The notes: generated by a model from the letters alone, not told the origin. A stretch of DNA of 9,168 nt from an uncultured Collinsella sp. (GCA_900542235.1 UQNB01000078.1:1-9168); one strand, 5' to 3'; shown: positions 1-5,907, counted from the first letter of the stretch. Numbers and translations: made by a program.

Positions 1-580
1 TCATGGCGCTGTGCCTGAAGCCATCCCCCGTCGTCCCCGCCGCCGCGAAGCCGCGGATCTGGTCGCGCAGCTCCTCGATGCCGATGGGGTCGAGGCCGTT
101 GGTGGGCTCGTCGAGCACGAGCAGGCGTGGCCGGGCGATCAGCGCCAGCGCGAGCCCCAGGCGCTGCCGCATGCCCATCGAGAAGCGCCCGGTGCGCTTC
201 TTCCCGGTGTCCGCGAGGTCCACGGCGGCGAGCACCTCATCTATGCGGCTCTCGGGAAGGCCCAGCAGCGTGGTGCGCACGCGCAGGTTCTCGCGCGCGG
301 TGAGGTTGGGGTAGAGCGGCGCCTCCTCGATGAGGCTGCCGATTGCGTAGAGGTCCTCGCGGCGCCAGGCGTGCCCGGCAAAGAGGATCTCCCCGGCCGT
401 CGGCCGCAGCATCCCACAGATCATCTTGAGCGTTGTCGACTTGCCGGCGCCGTTGGGACCGAGCAGCCCGTACACCTCGCCCTCGCGGATATGAAGGCTC
501 ACGTCGGCCACGGCGTCCTGCGCCTGGTCGCCGCGGCCGAAGCGCTTGGTGAGCCCGCGCGTCTCGAGCATGTAACCCAT
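1..580 (-). CDS. ABC transporter ATP-binding protein, lantibiotic-protection (LanF/BcrA) type, 3' end beyond window
   Basis: This is the ATPase subunit of an ABC transporter that probably exports a membrane-active peptide or antibiotic (LanF/BcrA-type self-protection). The 193 visible residues show Walker A GPNGAGKST (41-49), signature FSMGMRQR (133-140), Walker B LLVLDE (153-158) and a D-loop around LDP (163-165). At the Q-loop position the sequence reads GSLIEEAPLYPNLT, so Glu85 replaces the usual Gln. This 'E-loop' is described for lantibiotic-immunity ATPases such as NukF. The start is ATG 580-578, preceded by AGAAAGGA. The frame stays open to base 1, so the C-terminus is outside the window. 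After GTT (182-184) the expected hydrophobic strand and SSH are replaced by GDGFRHSAM, with only the His at the right spacing. One line of this gene (61-120) counts 70% GC against 60% for a line of pgsA (1141-1200). No permease or lantibiotic gene is visible. Confidence 0.9.
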   Translation of the reverse strand, partial: MGYMLETRGLTKRFGRGDQAQDAVADVSLHIREGEVYGLLGPNGAGKSTTLKMICGMLRPTAGEILFAGHAWRREDLYAIGSLIEEAPLYPNLTARENLRVRTTLLGLPESRIDEVLAAVDLADTGKKRTGRFSMGMRQRLGLALALIARPRLLVLDEPTNGLDPIGIEELRDQIRGFAAAGTTGDGFRHSAM

Positions 581-601
581 GGGTTTATCCTTTCTCTTCC
601 G

Positions 602-634
602 GGCGCGCGGGCCGAGCCACCGTGCCCGCGCGCC
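602..634. promoter_or_regulatory. GC-rich hairpin in the leader of the ABC ATPase gene
   Basis: The perfect 11-bp arms GGCGCGCGGGC (602-612) and GCCCGCGCGCC (624-634) enclose an 11-base loop. The structure lies 21 bases upstream of the minus-strand ATG, just before its ribosome binding site. Neither strand shows a proper T-run after the stem, so a classical terminator is unlikely. A leader RNA structure or attenuator is possible. Its function is unknown. Confidence 0.5.
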
Positions 635-647
635 TTACCTTTCGGGT

Positions 648-663
648 TCACCATCCATGGTGA
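648..663. promoter_or_regulatory. 16-bp near-palindrome, candidate operator
   Basis: TCACCAT (648-654) and ATGGTGA (657-663) form a perfect 7-bp inverted repeat with a 2-base spacer, upstream of the minus-strand ABC ATPase gene. Its short, symmetric form suits binding of a dimeric repressor. Two 10-bp perfect palindromes lie further upstream: AACGGCCGTT (686-695) and TTGGCGCCAA (704-713). No regulator gene is adjacent and no clear promoter hexamers were found, so an operator role is only inferred. Confidence 0.35.
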
Positions 664-791
664 GGCGCGTTTCTAACGAAGCCGTAACGGCCGTTGGGCT
701 CTTTTGGCGCCAACCCTTCTCGACCCGCACATCATGATTAATTTGCTTAAGGCAACAACTTTCCCGATCGATGTAATCACCGAATCAAAAC

Positions 792-848
792 GTGTACATC
801 AGCCATCAAAGATGCCGAAAAATGTCATATTTGGAGGCTGATGTACAC
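792..848. repeat. Perfect 13-bp inverted repeat with 31-base spacer
   Basis: GTGTACATCAGCC (792-804) pairs exactly with GGCTGATGTACAC (836-848). The spacer holds a smaller stem, CATC-AAA-GATG, overlapping the left arm's end, and an A/T-rich stretch. There is no T-run after either arm. The element lies in the gap between the divergent ABC ATPase and pgsA-like genes, upstream of the proposed pgsA -10 box. It may be a dispersed intergenic repeat, an operator pair or a structured RNA. From 714 to 791 and from 849 to 934 I see nothing else that can be named. Confidence 0.6.
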
Positions 849-934
849 AAATGCAGAATCCCGCACAACCCAGTAGCATCCTCCATATGTCTGGACTCTC
901 TATGCTTACGCTGGATAGACATCGCCGGAACGGG

Positions 935-940
935 TATAGT
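935..940 (+). promoter_or_regulatory. Candidate -10 box for the pgsA-garA-merR-apt-nlpC cluster
   Basis: TATAGT lies 36 bases before the proposed GTG start of the pgsA-like gene and would place transcription start near 947. No good -35 hexamer is present at 16-18 bases; TAGACA (916-921) is too close. The box falls inside the longer in-frame ORF that begins at 851, which argues against that upstream start. Confidence 0.35.
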
Positions 941-976
941 AGCGAAAGTTTTGTCGTTAACCAGCGGGGGAGTCCT

Positions 977-1681
977 GTGGGCATCAAAAAGAAGATCAAA
1001 AAGGAGCTTATCGGCACTTCCGATTACCCGTCGAATAAGATCTTTACGATCTCCAATTTCATCACCTTTACGCGCCTGATCCTCACCCTGGTATTTCTGT
1101 ACCTGTTTGTGACGGATAACAACCGCGTCATCGCCATCGTTATCTACGCCGTTGCCGCCTCTACCGACTGGATGGACGGTCAGATCGCCCGCATGACCAA
1201 GACGGTCTCGTGGCTCGGCAAGGTCATGGATCCCATCTGCGACCGTGCACTGCTGTTCACCGGCGTACTTGGGCTGGTGGTCCGCGGAGAGCTGCCCATC
1301 TGGGTCTGCGTGCTCATTATTGGCCGCGACATCTATCTGGGCATCGGCACGCTTATCGTGCGTCATTATCACCGTCGCCCCATCGATGTCGTCTTTCCCG
1401 GAAAGATTGCCACTGCACTGCTCATGACCGGCTTCTCGCTCATGCTGCTCGGGTTCCCCGTTATTGACGGCCTGCATCTTTTACCTTCAACCCTTACGGC
1501 CTTCCCGGGCCTCAACGGAAGCTCGGTGCCCCTCGGCATCTTCTTTGTGTACGGCGGCGTGATCTTCTCCATGCTCACGGCTGTCATCTATTCCATTAAG
1601 GGCGGAGTGGCCATTAAACAGGCTCTCGCGCATCCCGAGGACGAGGACATCGACTTTCTGAACCCTGAAATCGAAGACTGA
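977..1681 (+). CDS. pgsA: CDP-alcohol phosphatidyltransferase, probable phosphatidylglycerophosphate synthase
   Basis: This integral membrane enzyme transfers a phosphatidyl group from CDP-diacylglycerol to an alcohol, most likely glycerol-3-phosphate, for phosphatidylglycerol synthesis. The 234 residues carry the full family motif D-x2-DG-x2-AR-x8-G-x3-D-x3-D at D64, D67-G68, A71-R72, G81, D85 and D89. An SNFITFTR segment (26-33) resembles the PNxLTxxR entry motif of PgsA. Several hydrophobic spans follow (about 34-62, 91-128, 144-163, 185-206), and the tail is acidic. The start is GTG at 977, five bases after GGGGAG (967-972). The frame is open back to an ATG at 851, but that ATG has no ribosome binding site and lies before the likely promoter. 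The family also includes cardiolipin and phosphatidylinositol phosphate synthases, so substrate choice is inferred. It is the first gene of a same-strand cluster; M. tuberculosis, as I recall, also has a pgsA gene (pgsA2, Rv1822) near garA. Confidence 0.82.
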   Translation: MGIKKKIKKELIGTSDYPSNKIFTISNFITFTRLILTLVFLYLFVTDNNRVIAIVIYAVAASTDWMDGQIARMTKTVSWLGKVMDPICDRALLFTGVLGLVVRGELPIWVCVLIIGRDIYLGIGTLIVRHYHRRPIDVVFPGKIATALLMTGFSLMLLGFPVIDGLHLLPSTLTAFPGLNGSSVPLGIFFVYGGVIFSMLTAVIYSIKGGVAIKQALAHPEDEDIDFLNPEIED

Positions 1682-1747
1682 TTCGTTGGGGTATGATTAC
1701 GTACGGTTCATTATTTGCGGCACGTCCGCGATAAGTTAGGGGTTGTC

Positions 1748-2182
1748 ATGGACAACATGGTTAACAATATGCCTCAGAATGATAAGACTGCTGACGCTAC
1801 CTGCGTATTCCGCGTGCCTTCAAGCGACGTCACCGTTCCCGACCTCATGGCCAACGTGCGTATCACCGCACCCGTTCTGTCCATCGTCAAGGGTCCGCAG
1901 ACTGGTGCCGCCTTTGAACTCGAGGACGACGTGACCACCATCGGCCGCGATCCCGCGAATGGCATCTTCCTCAACGACATGACTGTCTCGCGCAGCCACG
2001 CACGCATTATTCGTGAGGGCCTGGGCGCCCGTATTGAGGATCTGGGCTCGCTCAATGGCACCTGGGTCGACGGTGCCATCGTCAATGCAGCCCCGCTGCA
2101 CGACGGTTCTTCCGTCCAGATCGGTACGTTTACGCTCATCTACCACGAGAGCACGCCGGAGCGCATCGAAACCGGTGAGTAG
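1748..2182 (+). CDS. GarA/OdhI-like FHA-domain phospho-switch protein
   Basis: This is a small cytosolic protein of 144 residues with a C-terminal FHA phosphothreonine-binding domain (about 44-134). Core residues are visible: G66-R67, S81-R82-S83-H84 and N103-G104-T105. The N-terminal tail contains DATCVFR (16-22), matching the ETTSVFR switch motif of mycobacterial GarA and corynebacterial OdhI. There, phosphorylation by PknB or PknG lets the FHA domain bind its own tail and stops it inhibiting 2-oxoglutarate dehydrogenase and glutamate dehydrogenase. T18 aligns with the PknB site (GarA T22). The preceding Thr, the PknG site, is Ala17 here. The start ATG 1748 has AGGGG six bases upstream; an in-frame TTG at 1715 is less likely. 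The gene lies 66 bases after pgsA and 3 bases before the MerR gene, as garA precedes Rv1828. The partner enzyme is unknown. Confidence 0.85.
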   Translation: MDNMVNNMPQNDKTADATCVFRVPSSDVTVPDLMANVRITAPVLSIVKGPQTGAAFELEDDVTTIGRDPANGIFLNDMTVSRSHARIIREGLGARIEDLGSLNGTWVDGAIVNAAPLHDGSSVQIGTFTLIYHESTPERIETGE

Positions 2183-2185
2183 GGC

Positions 2186-3070
2186 ATGGCCGAACGCAAC
2201 TATCTGAGTATCGGCCAAGTCGTCAACCTACTTCGAGGCGCATACCCCGATCTTTCGAACTCAAAAATTAGATTTCTAGAAGATGAGGGGCTCATTACCC
2301 CTCATCGTACGCCTAAGGGATACCGTCAGTACTCCAAGGAGGACGTTGATCGCCTGGAGGTCATCCTGCACTTGCAGAAGACCCGCTACATGCCGCTCAA
2401 CGTGATTAAGCAGCGCTTGGAAAACGCCACGGACCTGTCAACGCTCGCTTACGAGGTGGGCTTGCTGTCCGATGTTCCGCTCAAGACGGAGCCCAAGGAG
2501 ACTAAGCAAAAGCTGCATCCCATTGAGACCATTCCCGATATGCTGGGCGTCGAGATTTCGTTTATCCGCTCGCTCGCCGAGAACGACCTCATTCGCATCA
2601 TCAAGAGTCCGCAGAATCGTGAGCTCGTCGATGGTCGCGATTTTCCAATCATCCGCTACTGCTCCGAGCTGTCACGCTTCCATATCGAGCCCCGCAACCT
2701 GCGTCAGTACGTGTCTTCCGCCAACCGCGAGTCCTCGATGTTTGAGCAGGTGCTCGTGAGCATGCTCGGAATGGATACCTCCGATGACGAGCGCGACGCC
2801 AAGCTCGAGCGTGCGTTTAAGAAGCTTCACGACCTGACCGAGGGTGTGCACACTGCGCTGCTCAAGAACCGCGTTTTTGAGTCGCTCAACGCCGTGGTCG
2901 AGGACGCTGACATCGATGCCCTCGATGAGGAGATTGCACGTTCCGAATCCACCAAGGCTAAAAGCGATGGGGCAAGCGTCCCCGCGGTTGCCGCGCACGA
3001 GGAGTCGCTCGTGCAACCGTCCAAGGTCGTCGTCCCCTCGCATAACCCGTCTGCTAACACGGGTAAATAA
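2186..3070 (+). CDS. MerR-family transcriptional regulator, Rv1828-like
   Basis: This DNA-binding regulator has 294 residues. The N-terminal MerR winged helix-turn-helix covers about 5-78: YLSIGQV (6-12), SKIRFLEDEGL (26-36), the wing around KGYRQYS (44-50), and a recognition-linked helix with YMPLNVIKQRL (68-78). The middle and C-terminal parts (about 112-245) lack the metal-binding cysteine pattern of MerR or CueR and resemble the effector region of the actinobacterial Rv1828 family. The tail (250-294) is low complexity. The ATG is 3 bases after the FHA stop, with GTGAGTAGGG serving as ribosome binding site, so translation is probably coupled. Such proteins usually act as dimers on palindromic promoters; the target here is unknown. 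It could control its own cluster or the palindromes elsewhere in the window, but nothing in the sequence proves this. Confidence 0.88.
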   Translation: MAERNYLSIGQVVNLLRGAYPDLSNSKIRFLEDEGLITPHRTPKGYRQYSKEDVDRLEVILHLQKTRYMPLNVIKQRLENATDLSTLAYEVGLLSDVPLKTEPKETKQKLHPIETIPDMLGVEISFIRSLAENDLIRIIKSPQNRELVDGRDFPIIRYCSELSRFHIEPRNLRQYVSSANRESSMFEQVLVSMLGMDTSDDERDAKLERAFKKLHDLTEGVHTALLKNRVFESLNAVVEDADIDALDEEIARSESTKAKSDGASVPAVAAHEESLVQPSKVVVPSHNPSANTGK

Positions 3071-3106
3071 CCGCCGTTAACCCGGCAATCCCTGAAAGGT
3101 CATGCC

Positions 3107-3637
3107 ATGTACGACTTCGAATCTCATATCGTCGATATCCCCGACTATCCCGAGCCCGGAGTCGTCTTTAAGGACATCACGCCGCTCTTTGGCAATCCCG
3201 AGGCGCTGAAGGCCATGGTTGATGCCCTGGCCGAACATTTTGCCGGCATGGGAATCACCAAGGTCGTCGGCCCCGAGGCTCGTGGCTTTATGGTGGGCGT
3301 GCCCGTGGCCGTCGCCCTGGGCGCCGGCTTTGTTCCCGCACGTAAGCCGGGTAAACTGCCGCGTAAAACGGTGAGCGAGAGCTACGAGCTCGAGTATGGA
3401 ACGGATTCTATCGAGATTCACGCCGATGCTATCAGCTCTAAAGATACCGTGTTGATTCTGGACGACTTGGTCGCGACGGGCGGAACCGTCGAGGCAACAG
3501 GTAAACTGGTGTGAGATATGGGAGCAAAGCTTGTGGGCTACGGTTGTATCCTTGAGCTTGCGTTTCTTAACCCGCGCGATAGGCTCACGTCGTCTGACGA
3601 CAATGTTGAGCTCTTTAGCCTGGTGACGGTGGACTAG
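3107..3637 (+). pseudogene. apt: Adenine phosphoribosyltransferase, interrupted by in-frame TGA
   Basis: Apt makes AMP from adenine and PRPP (purine salvage, cytosol). The first 135 residues look intact: DYPEPGVVFKDITPL near the N-terminus, VGPEARGF (about 54-61), the flexible-loop region KLPRKTVSESYELEYG, and the PRPP-binding motif VLILDDLVATGGT. After EATGKLV a TGA (3512-3514) stops translation. The same frame then continues in clear family style (DMGAKLVGYGCILELAFLNPR) to a TAG at 3635-3637, giving 176 codons plus stop, the normal length. The expected residue at the stop is Arg, so a single CGA-to-TGA change explains it. The truncated product would lose 41 residues, including the last core strands. 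TGA is an ordinary stop elsewhere here, for example in pgsA. The start ATG 3107 follows AAAGG, 36 bases after the MerR gene. A sequencing or assembly error is possible. Confidence 0.88.
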
Positions 3638-3668
3638 CCGTTACCCCTAGTATTGGAAAGGAAGCTTC

Positions 3669-4790
3669 ATGCGCACAGCAAACACGCACAGAAACATGGC
3701 ACGCTGCGCTGCTACGGCAACCCTCGCTTGTGTTTTGGGTCTGGGCCTCACGGCTCCGGCCTACGCCGATACCGCATCTGACCTTGCCGCTGCCCGTACC
3801 AAGCTCGATCAGATTGGCACCCAAACCCAGCAAATTCATGAAGAGCTCTCCGCACAGACGCAGGAGCTTGATCAGACTGCAGGCGAGATTACGCAAAAGC
3901 AGCAAGAGATCGCCGAAGGCCAGGCAAAGCTTTCGAGCTACGTTGCCGGTGAGTACAAGACCGGCGGCCTGAGTCTCCTTCAGGTCCTGACGGGTGTCGA
4001 CGATCTGGGCGATATGCTCAACCGTCTGTTCTACTACGGCAAGGTGTCCGACAAGCAGGCCCAGACCATCCAAGAGGTCAAGGACCTTAAGCAGCAGCTC
4101 ACCGATAAGCAGGCCGAGCAGGAGAAGAACGTCGCCGCGACGCAGAAGAAAGTCGACGAGCTCAATGCCCAGCAGGCTGAGGCCCAGAATGTCGTGAACT
4201 CCCTGGATTCACAGCTGCAGGCCGAGCTTGCTGCCGAGGCCGAGGCCAACGCTGCGCTGCAGGCTGGCATTAATGCCAGCACCGCCGAAAAGGCCACGGT
4301 GAGCAACGACACCGCCGGTACGACCGAGAACACCAACAATGGTGGCGGTACGACCAACAACGGCGGCGGCAACACGCCTGCGCCCGCGCCCGCTCCTGCC
4401 CCCACGCCGCAGCCCGTGACGCCCGCTCCGACTCCGACGCCTTCCGCACCGAGCCAGTCCGTTGACGGCGGTACCGTTGTTTCTCGCGCTTATAGCAAGC
4501 TGGGTTGCGCTTATTCTTGGGGCGGCATTGGACCGAACAGCTTTGACTGCTCCGGCTTTGTAAGCTATTGCCTCACGGGCCGCTACTGCCGTCTGGGCAC
4601 CACCGGCACTTTCATGGGTTGGACCCGTGTGTCCGATCCGCAACCCGGCGATGTTGTGGTTAACTCCTACCATACCGGCATCTATATCGGTAATGGCCAG
4701 ATGATCCATGCTTCCGACTACAAAACGGGCGTTATCATCAGCTCCGTCGCAGCCGGTATGAACAACAACTACATCTTCGTACGCTACTAA
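3669..4790 (+). CDS. Secreted PcsB-like coiled-coil NlpC/P60 peptidoglycan hydrolase
   Basis: This secreted cell-wall endopeptidase has 373 residues. The signal peptide covers about 1-33, with basic residues, a hydrophobic core (17-29) and likely cleavage after AYA (31-33). A long coiled coil (about 36-205) includes a GEYKTGGLSLLQVLTGVDDL segment (94-113) typical of PcsB-like regulatory domains. A flexible linker follows, Gly/Asn-rich (222-235) and then Pro/Ala/Thr-rich (236-262). The C-terminal NlpC/P60 domain (about 266-373) has the catalytic Cys294 in FDCSGF, His335 in YHTGIYI and a third polar residue, probably His347. The family cleaves peptide stems, usually D-Glu to diamino-acid bonds; the coiled coil often keeps the enzyme inactive until the division machinery engages it. 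The start ATG 3669 follows GGAAAGGA, 31 bases after the apt frame, and a strong terminator follows the stop. Confidence 0.93.
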   Translation: MRTANTHRNMARCAATATLACVLGLGLTAPAYADTASDLAAARTKLDQIGTQTQQIHEELSAQTQELDQTAGEITQKQQEIAEGQAKLSSYVAGEYKTGGLSLLQVLTGVDDLGDMLNRLFYYGKVSDKQAQTIQEVKDLKQQLTDKQAEQEKNVAATQKKVDELNAQQAEAQNVVNSLDSQLQAELAAEAEANAALQAGINASTAEKATVSNDTAGTTENTNNGGGTTNNGGGNTPAPAPAPAPTPQPVTPAPTPTPSAPSQSVDGGTVVSRAYSKLGCAYSWGGIGPNSFDCSGFVSYCLTGRYCRLGTTGTFMGWTRVSDPQPGDVVVNSYHTGIYIGNGQMIHASDYKTGVIISSVAAGMNNNYIFVRY

Positions 4791-4812
4791 TTTATTACTA
4801 CAGCGAACGAAC

Positions 4813-4852
4813 ATGGGCCTCGCGATCTTGAGTCACGAGGCCCATTCTTTTT
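4813..4852 (+). terminator. Rho-independent terminator ending the pgsA-nlpC cluster
   Basis: The perfect 10-bp stem ATGGGCCTCG (4813-4822) and CGAGGCCCAT (4836-4845) can extend inward by two more pairs, leaving a 7-base loop. It is followed by TTCTTTTT (4845-4852). It starts 22 bases after the nlpC stop codon. Confidence 0.9.
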
Positions 4853-4877
4853 ACCCCTACCGTTTGCCATAAAATCA

Positions 4878-4914
4878 GGATGGCTATCTAGTATTCAAAA
4901 CTAGATAGCCATCC
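4878..4914. promoter_or_regulatory. Perfect 15-bp inverted repeat upstream of degV, candidate operator
   Basis: GGATGGCTATCTAGT (4878-4892) and ACTAGATAGCCATCC (4900-4914) are perfectly complementary around a 7-base loop. No T-run follows on the plus strand and a complete terminator lies just upstream, so a second terminator is unlikely. The 9-base half-site GATGGCTAT recurs at 4929-4937, overlapping the degV -10 box. The right arm covers the place where a -35 box would sit. The arrangement suggests a repressor or activator site, but the binding protein is not identified. Confidence 0.55.
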
Positions 4915-4933
4915 AATCAATCAAAAAGATGGC

Positions 4934-4939
4934 TATAAT
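4934..4939 (+). promoter_or_regulatory. degV promoter, consensus -10 TATAAT
   Basis: A perfect TATAAT lies 29 bases before the degV ATG, predicting transcription start near 4946. The expected -35 region (4911-4916, ATCCAA) is poor and lies at the edge of the 15-bp inverted repeat. This may mean the promoter needs an activator bound there. Confidence 0.6.
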
Positions 4940-4954
4940 TGTTGGGGAACAATT
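4937..4954. promoter_or_regulatory. 18-bp palindrome over the degV transcription start
   Basis: AATTGTT (4937-4943) and AACAATT (4948-4954) form a perfect inverted repeat around GGGG. The palindrome begins inside the -10 box and spans the predicted start, so as DNA it could be an operator. Only its right half would be in the RNA. The degV ribosome binding site AGAAAGGA follows at once. Confidence 0.45.
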
Positions 4955-4968
4955 AGAAAGGACCCTCA

Positions 4969-5835
4969 ATGAGCTGGGCACTTATCTCCGATTCGAGCTG
5001 CAATCTTCGCGATTGGCAACCAACCGCACCTCATACCACCTTTGCATTTGCACCCCTTAAGATCCGAGTGGGGGAGCGTGAATTCGTTGACGACCTCTCG
5101 CTCGATGTTCACGAGCTTAATGTTGCCATTCAATCGGAAGCCGGCGCATCATCGAGCGCCTGCCCAAGCGTAGGGGAGTGGGCTGAGCTCTTTAAGCTCG
5201 CTGACAAGACGATTTGCATGCCCATCTCCGAGGGCGTCTCGGGAAGCTACAATGCCGCGGCCACCGCGCGTGACATGGTGCTTGCCGAAGAGCCCAAAAG
5301 TCAGATTCATTTGGTTAACTCGCGAGCCGCAGGTGGCAAAATGGATCTGATCTTCTTGCTGTTCGACCGCTATCTTACGAGCAACCCGGATGCCTCCTTT
5401 GAGGACGCCTGCGCTTACTTCGATAGCTTGGAGCAGAACAGCAAGATCCTCTTTAGTTTGTGCAACTACGAATACCTTGCGAAGGCCGGACGTATCCCTA
5501 AGGCGGCCGGCGTTATTGCTAACAAGCTCAATATCCGCATTTTGGGCACGGCGAGCGAAGCGGGCAAAATTGAACTCGTTGGGCACACCCGCGGCGAAAA
5601 GAAGATGCTCATCAAGATTGTCGACACCATGGAGGCCGAAGGCTTTACCGGCGGCGAGGTCGTTATCGACCATGTCGAGAATGAGGCGGGCGCCCAAGCA
5701 CTTGCCAGCCGCATTGTGGAGCATTGGCCCGGCTCCAAGACGATTATCATGCCCTGTAACGGGCTAGATTCATACTATGCCGAGATGCACGGCCTCATTA
5801 TCGGCTACGGTATGGGCGTGGCGTCGGGCCGATAA
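4969..5835 (+). CDS. DegV family (FakB-like) fatty-acid-binding protein
   Basis: DegV/FakB proteins bind one fatty acid and present it to the kinase FakA, which phosphorylates it for phospholipid synthesis. The 288 residues show the family layout: ISDSSCNL (6-13) near the N-terminus, SACPSV (63-68) at the position of the TSQPS lipid-carboxylate motif, PISEGVSGSY (85-94) matching the SSGLSGTY loop, and NYEYLAKAGRI (166-176) matching EYLKKGGRI. The C-terminal part has H274 and a GYGMG end (279-283), looser than FakB's usual His-TGPG region. Length is normal for the family. The start ATG 4969 follows AGAAAGGA. The gene has its own promoter and operator-like repeats and ends at a hairpin shared with the convergent DUF1836 gene. 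No fakA is visible, so the fatty-acid role is inferred from the family. Confidence 0.88.
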   Translation: MSWALISDSSCNLRDWQPTAPHTTFAFAPLKIRVGEREFVDDLSLDVHELNVAIQSEAGASSSACPSVGEWAELFKLADKTICMPISEGVSGSYNAAATARDMVLAEEPKSQIHLVNSRAAGGKMDLIFLLFDRYLTSNPDASFEDACAYFDSLEQNSKILFSLCNYEYLAKAGRIPKAAGVIANKLNIRILGTASEAGKIELVGHTRGEKKMLIKIVDTMEAEGFTGGEVVIDHVENEAGAQALASRIVEHWPGSKTIIMPCNGLDSYYAEMHGLIIGYGMGVASGR

Positions 5836-5854
5836 TATCCAACTAGACAAACGT

Positions 5855-5895
5855 ATGGGCGGGATAAGGAGCCATTGGCTCTTTATCCCGCCCAT
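5855..5895. terminator. Bidirectional hairpin terminator between degV and DUF1836
   Basis: ATGGGCGGGATAA (5855-5867) pairs with TTATCCCGCCCAT (5883-5895). After one G-T pair, GAGCC (5869-5873) pairs with GGCTC (5877-5881), leaving a 3-base loop. The hairpin sits between two convergent genes, 20 bases after the degV stop and 13 bases beyond the DUF1836 stop. T-tracts are weak on both sides, so the very stable stem must do most of the work. Confidence 0.75.
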
Positions 5896-5907
5896 CTTAT
5901 ACCTCGG

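Noticed and set aside
11..676. Long plus-strand ORF of 221 codons at the left edge
   Set aside because: It is antisense to the ABC ATPase, which has all nucleotide-binding motifs. Long shadow ORFs are expected in such GC-rich DNA.
851..976. In-frame N-terminal extension of the pgsA-like protein from ATG 851
   Set aside because: No ribosome binding site precedes it and the added residues are not family-like. GTG 977 has GGGGAG at good spacing, and a -10 box lies inside the extension.
806..1477. Minus-strand ORF of 223 codons opposite pgsA
   Set aside because: It has no recognisable domain and is fully antisense to a gene with a complete catalytic motif.
3512..3514. TGA in apt as a recoded (selenocysteine or tryptophan) codon
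   Set aside because: The expected residue is a surface Arg rather than a catalytic Cys, and TGA ends pgsA normally in the same window. A simple nonsense change is more likely.
4034..4814. Minus-strand ORFs of 123 and 201 codons opposite nlpC
   Set aside because: They are low-complexity shadows of the coiled coil and the Gly/Asn and Pro/Ala linker.
4878..4914. Inverted repeat before degV as a transcription terminator
   Set aside because: A complete terminator with T-run already lies at 4813-4852, and this hairpin has no T-run on the plus strand.
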